Source: Prevotella sp. (GTDB lineage Bacteria > Bacteroidota > Bacteroidia > Bacteroidales > Bacteroidaceae). Taken from it: a stretch of 43,257 nucleotides of DNA. Within the stretch, counting starts at the first letter, position 1; each line of letters starts with the position of its first letter. Below, in pieces: positions 25,400 through 32,312 of the stretch. Below the pieces are notes generated by a model, which searched no databases, was not told the DNA's origin, and saw only the letters and a list, made by a program, of their open reading frames with translations. The stretch lies in assembly GCA_017462915.1 (NCBI GenBank), contig JAFTQG010000007.1, positions 1 through 43,257 on the forward strand, read 5' to 3'. Position numbers and translations under genes: made by a program.

Positions 25400-26679
25400 C
25401 TGTTAAGAGTATATTTCAGTTGGTGAATATTTTGTAGAAGTTGTATCTCGTGATAGCGGGCATTGAGCTGTGCCTGGTTCTCGTCGGTTATCTTGCCGAG
25501 AAGGTCGGCAGCGTCGATGATGCCGTTCGCGAGCTGTGACTCGGCGGCCTTGCGTACACGGCCTCGCAGACTGACTATGCGGCTGTCCTCGCTGATTACC
25601 TGTCTAAGGCTGTTGATGGACGACCGCCGTGAGGATACCTCCACGTCTGTATTGAAAAGGAACAGGGCGCGCTCGGCCTCTATGCCGGCATTGTCAACGG
25701 CAATCCTGCGTTTCATGTTTCGCTTGAAATAGAAGGCGTCGATATCCCATGACAGCTTTATGCCGGCAACGGCATTGAAAGACATGTCCCTGTCTCTCAT
25801 GCTTTCAAAGTAATTCAGACCCGGATAGCCGTAATAGGCCTGCGCAAAGAGGCCCACCTTCGGCATTACCGTGGCGTCAACGGCACGGAGACGGGCATTG
25901 TTCATGCTGGTCTGCGCGCTGAACATCTGTAGTTCGGGACGCCCGGAGGTCATCGTCGCCGGCATTTCTCCTGAAGGTCTCTCCAACGTATGGCCGGCAA
26001 GAGACTTGCCGATATACAGCTCGAGCATACGCCTGTAACCGTCTGATGCGTTCCGTGCCTCGGCAAGCTGTTGGCGCATGGTAAGCACCTGTGCCTCAAT
26101 CATGTCCACATCGCTCTGCATGGCAGTGCCATTGGCAAGCATGGACTCCAGCCTGTCCTTGTTGACCTCCAGCAGTTTCAGTGCGGATTGCGTCTGCTCT
26201 ATCTGCTCGTCCAGCAGGAGTATGCCGAAAAAGAGGCTCTGCACCTTCCCGTGCATGGCATACATCTGGACATCAAGGGAGGCGGAGGAGACCGTGGAGC
26301 CTGCACGTTCAATCTCACGTTGTGACTTTGCCGCACCTCCGTCCCATATCTTCTGGTTAAGGTCTACGCCGACTTTATACTGCACATGTCCCATGCCGTC
26401 GAAGCTCTGGCCGTAGCTTGAGAGCATTCCCGTAAGGGCTTCCGGAAATTCCGGCACTGTATTCTGAAGCGAGACCTGTCCGTAGACACCGATTTTCGGC
26501 AACCATCCTTTGTTTATATCGGCAAGGTTCAGGTCGCGTGTCTTGGCAACAAGGTCGTATTTTCTTATCACGGGATAGTTTCTGTCGGCAAGCTCGATAC
26601 ATCGGGCAAGCGTGACTTGCGCCACGGACGACAGCGCAGGCAACGCCGTGGCAAGGATTATTGCAAGAAGTTTCTTCAT
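25396..26679 (-). CDS. TolC-family outer-membrane efflux protein
   Basis: 427 residues with a signal peptide (MKKLLAIILATALPALSSVAQ) and the two OEP repeats of TolC-like channels. The first opens TLARCIELADRNYPVIRKYDLV, and the later segment runs from about 235 to the end (NNARLRAVDATVMPKVGLFAQ, LSWDIDAFYFKRNMKRRIAVDNA). Long helical stretches form the periplasmic tunnel. It is the second gene of the operon after the TetR regulator and overlaps it by four bases, placing exporter synthesis under that regulator. Confidence 0.88.
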   Translation of the reverse strand: MKKLLAIILATALPALSSVAQVTLARCIELADRNYPVIRKYDLVAKTRDLNLADINKGWLPKIGVYGQVSLQNTVPEFPEALTGMLSSYGQSFDGMGHVQYKVGVDLNQKIWDGGAAKSQREIERAGSTVSSASLDVQMYAMHGKVQSLFFGILLLDEQIEQTQSALKLLEVNKDRLESMLANGTAMQSDVDMIEAQVLTMRQQLAEARNASDGYRRMLELYIGKSLAGHTLERPSGEMPATMTSGRPELQMFSAQTSMNNARLRAVDATVMPKVGLFAQAYYGYPGLNYFESMRDRDMSFNAVAGIKLSWDIDAFYFKRNMKRRIAVDNAGIEAERALFLFNTDVEVSSRRSSINSLRQVISEDSRIVSLRGRVRKAAESQLANGIIDAADLLGKITDENQAQLNARYHEIQLLQNIHQLKYTLNR

Positions 26680-27299
26680 GGTCTGAGCTTTTGCATGATG
26701 GTTTCTATGTTCTCCCTCTTCCGCCGCTCGGCGAAGTTCTCTGCCTTCATGGCTCCGTTGAGGAGTGTATTTATCATTGGTGCTGTCACGAAACAGAATA
26801 CGTTGAGCGACAGGATGTCGAGCAACAGCATGGCGGCATCGACCTTACGGCACTCGCCACGGGCGGCATATTCGTCTATCTGCCTTTGCAGGGAAGCGAT
26901 AAGCCAAGGCCCATGTCTCTTGAACTGTTCCTTTATCAGTGTCAGACGCTCCTCGTTATATAGCACTTCCATGACAAGAAATCTCGGCAAATCGGGATTT
27001 GCGGCAAAGAAATCGAAATGCTGTTCTATGGTTTTCGTCACGCGCTCGAAAAGAGGAAGCCTCTCGTCGCCTGCCGATCCTAACATTATATCACGGACAA
27101 GGGAGATTTTCTCCGAGAGAATCTTCTCGAACAACTTGTCTTTTGTACGGAAATAATAGTGCATCATGGCATGGGTAACACCGGCAGCCTCGGCTATGGA
27201 CGATGTCCTCGCACCGGCATAACCCTTCTGCATGAACTCTCGCTCGGCAGCCTGAAGTATCAGTTGCTCTGTAGTTTGCGTAGTGGTTTCGCTCTTCAT
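26676..27299 (-). CDS. TetR/AcrR-family transcriptional regulator of the export operon
   Basis: 207 residues. The N-terminal TetR helix-turn-helix is at about 10-56 (ILQAAEREFMQKG, TSSIAEAAGVTHAMMHYYFRTKDKLFEKIL); the rest is the ligand-binding helical domain. It is the first gene of the minus-strand operon tetR-tolC-mfp-abc-abc-perm-perm, the same combination as E. coli cecR with ybhGFSR. A 16-bp palindrome (TTAACAA-GA-TTGTTAA) lies just downstream of its -7 box, suggesting autorepression relieved by the exported compound. Confidence 0.9.
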   Translation of the reverse strand: MKSETTTQTTEQLILQAAEREFMQKGYAGARTSSIAEAAGVTHAMMHYYFRTKDKLFEKILSEKISLVRDIMLGSAGDERLPLFERVTKTIEQHFDFFAANPDLPRFLVMEVLYNEERLTLIKEQFKRHGPWLIASLQRQIDEYAARGECRKVDAAMLLLDILSLNVFCFVTAPMINTLLNGAMKAENFAERRKRENIETIMQKLRP

Positions 27300-27333
27300 G
27301 GTTATAGTAATGACAGGTATTTAAGGATACGGT

Positions 27334-27349
27334 TTAACAAGATTGTTAA
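27334..27349 (-). promoter_or_regulatory. Candidate TetR operator
   Basis: TTAACAA-GA-TTGTTAA is a perfect palindrome with 7-bp arms, placed at the expected transcription start of the tetR operon, immediately downstream of the -7 box at 27352-27359. A repressor bound here would block initiation. Confidence 0.55.
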
Positions 27350-27351
27350 CG

Positions 27352-27359
27352 CAAAGATA
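27352..27359 (-). promoter_or_regulatory. -7 box (TATCTTTG) of the tetR-export operon
   Basis: The minus strand reads TATCTTTGCG, a perfect TAnnTTTG, about 53 bases upstream of the tetR ATG, with a TTG about 16 bases further upstream as a possible -33 element. Confidence 0.65.
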
Positions 27360-27447
27360 CGGCTACATCCATCAACCGCCAAATTTATGTCTGTTTTTTA
27401 ACAAATATTTTAACGGCCGTTTGTCAGATTATTCCATAATAATTTAG

Positions 27448-27520
27448 TATCTTTGCATAAGGTAAGCTGCACCTCAGCAATTTCAAGCAAGCTTGATTGC
27501 GTTCGGTTTGCATTATCTTT
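27448..27520 (+). repeat. Dispersed 73-bp promoter-bearing repeat, copy 2
   Basis: Same length and order as the copy at 10656-10728. It starts with TATCTTTG (27448-27455) and ends in a second perfect -7 box TATCTTTG (27514-27521). Directly after it, GCAGAAAACAAGCTACGTCTCAGCAGCTTGGA looks like the start of a third, diverged unit. It precedes the truncated yhcG and the restriction operon. Confidence 0.7.
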
Positions 27521-27585
27521 GCAGAAAACAAGCTACGTCTCAGCAGCTTGGAATAAGTTTAATGATATTTTCATTGGGATGTCGT

Positions 27586-27981
27586 ATGAATAGCATAAAA
27601 CAAAGCAACTCCGCTCCATATACTGATAATAATCTGTTGTCGGAGATACGTCAGTTTATCGATGCCTCCAAAGCACAAGTCGCGGTAGCTGTAAATTCTG
27701 CCATGACCTTACTTTACTGGCATATCGGCGAACGAATCAACAGAGCAATTTTAGGAGGCGAGAGGGCTGCATACGGCAAACAAGTCGTGGCAACTCTTTC
27801 GCGGCAGTTGACTGAAATATATGGTAAGGGTGTGTTCTCCGAAAAACATCTGCGCCAGATGACACGGTTTGCTGAAGTTTTTTCTGATGAAAAGATTGTA
27901 TACACAGTGTGTAGACAATTAACATGGTCGCATCTTAGATTGCTTGTCCCGATGGAAGATAATATTCAGCGTGAGTTTTAA
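27586..27981 (+). pseudogene. Truncated YhcG/DUF1016-type nuclease, N-terminal domain only
   Basis: 131 residues that match the DUF1016 N-terminal domain by eye: LLSEIRQFIDASKAQVAVAVNSAMTLLYWHIGERI, GKQVVATLSRQLTEIYGKGVFSEKHLRQMTRFAEVF and QLTWSHLRLLVPMED. Full YhcG-type proteins are about 340-370 residues and carry a C-terminal PDDEXK nuclease domain, which is missing here. The frame stops right after IQREF, at the point where the second domain normally begins, and composition becomes much more AT-rich beyond it. This looks like a gene cut by acquisition of the restriction operon. The ATG at 27586 (MNSIKQ) is preferred over longer starts. Confidence 0.75.
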
Positions 27982-28044
27982 TATAGATTAAATACAAATG
28001 TTTGAATTAATACAAGTATTTACAAAATATTATTGATAATTTAT

Positions 28045-28680
28045 ATGATAAAAAGATTCTTTAAATCATCTTTAGGTATATCTGTTTTGGCAGGTTTAAT
28101 TGTTGCATTCATTTGCTGGATTGCTTCTTGTATATATGCGTCAATAAATAGTGTAAAACTTTGGCAAGCATTCGTTTTGTTGATGAATTACCAAATTAAT
28201 GTTGGGTGTGTAATATTCATTTGTATATTATTCATTATATGTTTCAGTATTATATTACATAAAGCTCAAAATGAAATTCAAAAAAAATATTACACAAAAC
28301 AGGAAATCAATCAAAAACTTAATAACAAGGTTGAATGTTATGCTTGTCATGGATCATGGGATGCACTTTTTGCTATGATTACTCCATATCATCCTCTTCA
28401 TGAATGGTATACAGATAAATCTTATTATATTAATTCTTTTAAATCTATGATTTCTAATGGTCTCTCCCATAAGCCTAGTCCAGATTATTATGAAATCGAA
28501 TATGGAATAGACGGATTGTATAACGTCTTAAAAGAATCTCAATATATTTCTGACACAGATTGTGATTCCATTCCGTTTTATCTGAAACAATGTTCAGATA
28601 AAGAAGTGGGGGCAAAAAAAGAGCGACTCTTAAAATTAATAGAACAAATGCACAGATATGGCACAGAACAAGATAAATAA
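28045..28680 (+). CDS. Two-helix membrane protein of unknown function, first gene of the restriction operon
   Basis: 211 residues. Two hydrophobic segments lie at about 9-31 (GISVLAGLIVAFICWIASCIY) and 52-72 (VGCVIFICILFIICFSIIL). A soluble C-terminal domain of about 135 residues follows, containing CYACHGSWDALFAMITPYHPLHEWY and many Tyr residues. I do not recognise it. It is very AT-rich. Its 3' end overlaps the methyltransferase gene by 23 bases, so it is co-translated with the type III and PtuAB-like genes and could be a membrane effector or regulator for them (inference from position only). ATG at 28045 is chosen over an upstream TTG. Confidence 0.7.
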   Translation: MIKRFFKSSLGISVLAGLIVAFICWIASCIYASINSVKLWQAFVLLMNYQINVGCVIFICILFIICFSIILHKAQNEIQKKYYTKQEINQKLNNKVECYACHGSWDALFAMITPYHPLHEWYTDKSYYINSFKSMISNGLSHKPSPDYYEIEYGIDGLYNVLKESQYISDTDCDSIPFYLKQCSDKEVGAKKERLLKLIEQMHRYGTEQDK

Positions 28681-30517
28681 ATTGGAACTGACGTGGATAG
28701 GTAAGGATGAAGAGCCTCTTGCCGTCGAGCCACGTTTGCTTATAGAAACTCCCAAGCATAGTTTTGGGGAGGTTGAAACTGGAACATTACCTAATGGAAA
28801 ACCGTGGAAAGGCAATATGCTTATTCATGGAGATAACCTTCTTGCGCTCAAAGCACTTGAACAAGACTTTGCAGGGCAAGTAAAATGTATTTTTATTGAT
28901 CCTCCATATAACATAGATGCTGCAAATGAACATTATGATGATTTTGTTGAACACAGTAAATGGTTATCATTAATAAAGCCTCGTCTTGAAATTTTGAGAA
29001 ATTTGTTGGATGATAGGGGAGCTATTTTTATACAAATCGGAGATGAGGAACAGGCATATTTAAAAGTACTATGCGATGAAGTTTTTGGTCGCAGTAATTT
29101 CTTAAATATGATTTCTGTGAATATGAAAAGTGGAGCAGGAGCATCTGGAGGCGGTGAAGATAAGCGATTAAAGAAAAATTGTGAGTTTATTCTTGTATAT
29201 GCAAAAAAATACGCTGAATTAGTTCCTTTTATACCAATATATGATTACAGAGAAATGTATAATGTTGTTGAATCTTATCGTAAATTAAAGATTTCATGGC
29301 ATTACAATTCAGTCCTTGTAGACGAAGGGGAACGAGAATATGTTACTTCCACATACGATGGAGAGGGTAATGAGATTAAAATATTCAGCAGAAAAAATGC
29401 AATTATAAAGTCCATCCGTCAGGTAATGGCTGACGAGAATATAACAGAAAAGGAGACATATTATAAATACGCTAATCGCATATTCGAAGCAAAAGATGCT
29501 CAAAGTTCAATACGAACAAGAGTAAAAGATGCAAAAAAGGAAAAAGGTATATTAGATGATGTAGTATCAATAGAATATATACCTCGCAGTGGCAAAAACA
29601 AAGGCAAGGTATATGAACAATTCTATAAAGGAGATAGTTGTCGGTTATTTGCTTGGTTAGGAGATATAGGTGAGTTTATTGATGGCATTTTGTATAAGAA
29701 AGAGCGACAAGGTACGTATTGGAATATGACCTCTTATCTAAATAACCTAACAAAGGAGGGAACAGTATTATTTCCCAATGGTAAAAAACCGGAAGCGTTG
29801 ATAAATAGAATATTTGAAATGTGTACGGCTTCCGGCGACCTTGTCCTTGACAGCTTCCTTGGAAGCGGCACTACTGCTGCAGTTGCTCATAAGATGGGGC
29901 GCAGATGGATAGGTGTGGAGCTTGGAGACCATGCCTATACACATTGTGCTGTACGTATGCGAAAAGTGATTGAGGGAGAGCAAGGCGGAATATCAAAATC
30001 ACAAAACTGGAGAGGTGGCGGCGGATTCAAATTCTATGAGCTTGCACCGAGCCTTCTCAATCATGACAAGTATGGTAATCTTGTTATCAACAAAGAATAT
30101 AATGCAGATATGCTTGCCGCTGCCATGGCGAAGCATCAGGGCTTTACTTATTCGCCCGATGCTGAGCTCTACTGGAAGCAAGGGCACAGCTCGGAGCACG
30201 ATTTCATCTTTACAACAACCCAGCTGCTTACCGTTGAAATGCTTGAAAGCATTCACGAACAGTTGGATGAAAACGAGTCGCTGCTTATCTGCTGCTCAAA
30301 GTTCCAGCCCGGATGCCGCGACAAACATGCTAATATAACCATAAAGAAAATCCCCAAGGTGCTGCTCGATACCTGCGAATTTGACCGCGACGATTATTCC
30401 CTCAACATCGTTTCAATGCCTGACGGCATAGAGGATGAAGAGTGGGATGATTCGCAGGATAGTTCAGAGACTGAGATTTCGGAAATAAATCTAAAGGAAA
30501 AAACATTGTTTGATTAA
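28658..30517 (+). CDS. mod: Type III restriction-modification DNA methyltransferase (Mod)
   Basis: 619 residues. Motif IV FIDPPYN (about 78-84) precedes motif I LDSFLGSGTTAAVAHKMGRRWIGVEL (about 396-422), the beta-class order of type III N6-adenine methyltransferases. The region between, about 130-370, is the target recognition domain. It is distinctly more AT-rich than the motif I region and the C-terminus (after about 29820), which suggests replacement of the specificity region. The enzyme would methylate one strand of an asymmetric site and guide the Res subunit. The next gene (PtuA-like) starts 14 bases after its stop codon. Confidence 0.9.
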   Translation: MAQNKINKLELTWIGKDEEPLAVEPRLLIETPKHSFGEVETGTLPNGKPWKGNMLIHGDNLLALKALEQDFAGQVKCIFIDPPYNIDAANEHYDDFVEHSKWLSLIKPRLEILRNLLDDRGAIFIQIGDEEQAYLKVLCDEVFGRSNFLNMISVNMKSGAGASGGGEDKRLKKNCEFILVYAKKYAELVPFIPIYDYREMYNVVESYRKLKISWHYNSVLVDEGEREYVTSTYDGEGNEIKIFSRKNAIIKSIRQVMADENITEKETYYKYANRIFEAKDAQSSIRTRVKDAKKEKGILDDVVSIEYIPRSGKNKGKVYEQFYKGDSCRLFAWLGDIGEFIDGILYKKERQGTYWNMTSYLNNLTKEGTVLFPNGKKPEALINRIFEMCTASGDLVLDSFLGSGTTAAVAHKMGRRWIGVELGDHAYTHCAVRMRKVIEGEQGGISKSQNWRGGGGFKFYELAPSLLNHDKYGNLVINKEYNADMLAAAMAKHQGFTYSPDAELYWKQGHSSEHDFIFTTTQLLTVEMLESIHEQLDENESLLICCSKFQPGCRDKHANITIKKIPKVLLDTCEFDRDDYSLNIVSMPDGIEDEEWDDSQDSSETEISEINLKEKTLFD

Positions 30518-30531
30518 AATATTATATAATT

Positions 30532-31665
30532 ATGGCACGATACATAACGAATATTCATGTCAATAAACTCTTTCATTTGAGTAACTTTGACATACCGGTG
30601 GCAGATGATAATGCTCCACATCTCATTTTGACAGGTAAAAACGGTAGCGGTAAGACAATCACCCTTAACGCTATTGCGGACTTTCTTGATAAGATAAAGA
30701 GATATGAAAATACAGTACAGGATGGAGTTTTATTAGACGAAGTTAATGTGGATTTTATTGATGGGCATGACTATACGCTTGAACATCAAGAAGGAAACTT
30801 TATCATTGCATTTTATGAGGCTGCTCGTAAGCCTAAAATTTTAGAGCCGATAAGTCCTGTGAAGCCTGATCTACAGGAAAAGGTTGATTCCCGCAAAATA
30901 TTGACCAAGAAATTGCTCTTTTTCTTGTCAGACTTAAAAATACAGGAGGCTCTTGCAAGAAATGAGCAGCAGAATGCTGATGCTGATAGGATAAAAGATT
31001 GGTTTGAGAGTTTTGAGAATGTGCTTAAAGGTTTCTTTGAAGATAAGAATCTGAAACTTCGATTTAATTATCGTGACTATACTTTCCATATTGAGACACA
31101 GGGTAAGTCGTTTAAGTTTACAGAACTGTCAGACGGTTTCTCTGCTATAATTGACATCGTAGCAGATCTTATCTTGAAGATGCAAAAGAAGGATACGCTT
31201 GTGATGGATTATCTGAAACCAGGTATCGTTCTGATTGACGAAATAGAAACACACCTACATCTCCAGCTCCAGAAGACAGTGCTTCCGCTTCTGACTAAAC
31301 TGTTCCCAAACATTCAGTTTATCGTCACTACGCACTCCCCCTTTGTGCTCAATTCGTTGCCTAATGCTACGGCATTTGATATGGAGCATCGTGAGACCAT
31401 CGTCAATCTATCAGAGTATTCTTATCAGGCTCTTACAGAAGGCTATTTTGGTGTATCGTCGGATTCTGATTATATCAAAGCACGATTGGAGCAACTTCGT
31501 GAGTTGCTCGCAAAGGAACAACTTACTGATGATGAGACCGAAACGACAAAACAAATTATTGCTGATTTCCGCAATATGTCTGAAGCTGCATCACCTGCAA
31601 TTACAGGGCACTTTAACAGCCTGTTAGTAGATTATTCGGAAAAGATAAGAAATATACTTGAATGA
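30532..31665 (+). CDS. ptuA: PtuA-like AAA/ABC-type ATPase (Septu)
   Basis: 377 residues. The N-terminal strand ITNIHVNKLFHLSNFDI and Walker A LTGKNGSGKT (about 33-42) are followed by a signature-like FTELSDGFSAIIDIVADLIL near 198-217. Walker B is IVLIDEIETHLH near 232-243 and the switch block FIVTTHSPFVLNS near 263-275. This is the SMC-like ATPase class of PtuA from Septu and of retron effectors. Its stop overlaps the start of the HNH gene (ATGA), as in Septu operons. In Septu, PtuA forms a multimer that controls the nuclease PtuB in response to infection (family knowledge). Unusually it sits between mod and res. Confidence 0.8.
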   Translation: MARYITNIHVNKLFHLSNFDIPVADDNAPHLILTGKNGSGKTITLNAIADFLDKIKRYENTVQDGVLLDEVNVDFIDGHDYTLEHQEGNFIIAFYEAARKPKILEPISPVKPDLQEKVDSRKILTKKLLFFLSDLKIQEALARNEQQNADADRIKDWFESFENVLKGFFEDKNLKLRFNYRDYTFHIETQGKSFKFTELSDGFSAIIDIVADLILKMQKKDTLVMDYLKPGIVLIDEIETHLHLQLQKTVLPLLTKLFPNIQFIVTTHSPFVLNSLPNATAFDMEHRETIVNLSEYSYQALTEGYFGVSSDSDYIKARLEQLRELLAKEQLTDDETETTKQIIADFRNMSEAASPAITGHFNSLLVDYSEKIRNILE

Positions 31666-32312
31666 TACGAATATATAAACATCTTACAGAACCTGCATCT
31701 TTGGCTACACATCAATCATACAACGGTGAAGATATCGTACGTCAACTAAGGGCAGACCAACATGGAAAGTGTTATCTGTGTGAACGCTTTACTGTGACTG
31801 ACTTTCAGGTTGAACACCATAAAAGCCAAGCTAAGCATACGGATTTAACTTATTGTTGGAATAACCTTTTTTTGAGTTGCAGTTACTGTAACGGTAAGAA
31901 AAGTGATTCATTTGACAACATGGTGAATCCACCAGAGAATAACATTGAGGAAAATATTGAGCAGAGACTTGATTTTAATAACTCAAAAGCTGTGTTCAAG
32001 TATGTTGGAGAAGAAGCAATAAATGAAGAATATAAAGAAACAATATCCTTCCTTAATCGTGTCTTTAATGGTACGAATAAATTAAGAACAGTACGGGAGC
32101 AGCAGTTTTATAATTATGTACTCAGAGGCATCAATTCTTTTCAGAAATTGGTTGTGGACTGGCTACTTGCCCCGACAAAAGAACTTGATGATGCTATAAG
32201 GCAAAGTCTCGGTATTGATAAAGAATTGTTGGGCTTTAAATATTGGATAATAAAATCTAATGGGCAACTTTTGAAGGCTTTTGGTGAAAACATAAAATGG
32301 AATAAGCAATAA
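31662..32312 (+). CDS. ptuB: PtuB-like HNH endonuclease (Septu)
   Basis: 216 residues. The HNH core is visible with two zinc-binding pairs: CYLCER near 37-42 and CSYCNGKK near 71-78, flanking VEHHKSQ (about 50-56), the catalytic His block, and WNNLFLSC. This is the pattern of PtuB and the related TIGR02646-type proteins. The C-terminal half is helical and probably contacts the ATPase. The gene overlaps the PtuA-like gene by four bases and ends in TAATG with the res start, so all three are translationally coupled. The expected action is cutting of DNA or tRNA once released by the ATPase; the target is not predictable from sequence. Confidence 0.82.
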   Translation: MIRIYKHLTEPASLATHQSYNGEDIVRQLRADQHGKCYLCERFTVTDFQVEHHKSQAKHTDLTYCWNNLFLSCSYCNGKKSDSFDNMVNPPENNIEENIEQRLDFNNSKAVFKYVGEEAINEEYKETISFLNRVFNGTNKLRTVREQQFYNYVLRGINSFQKLVVDWLLAPTKELDDAIRQSLGIDKELLGFKYWIIKSNGQLLKAFGENIKWNKQ

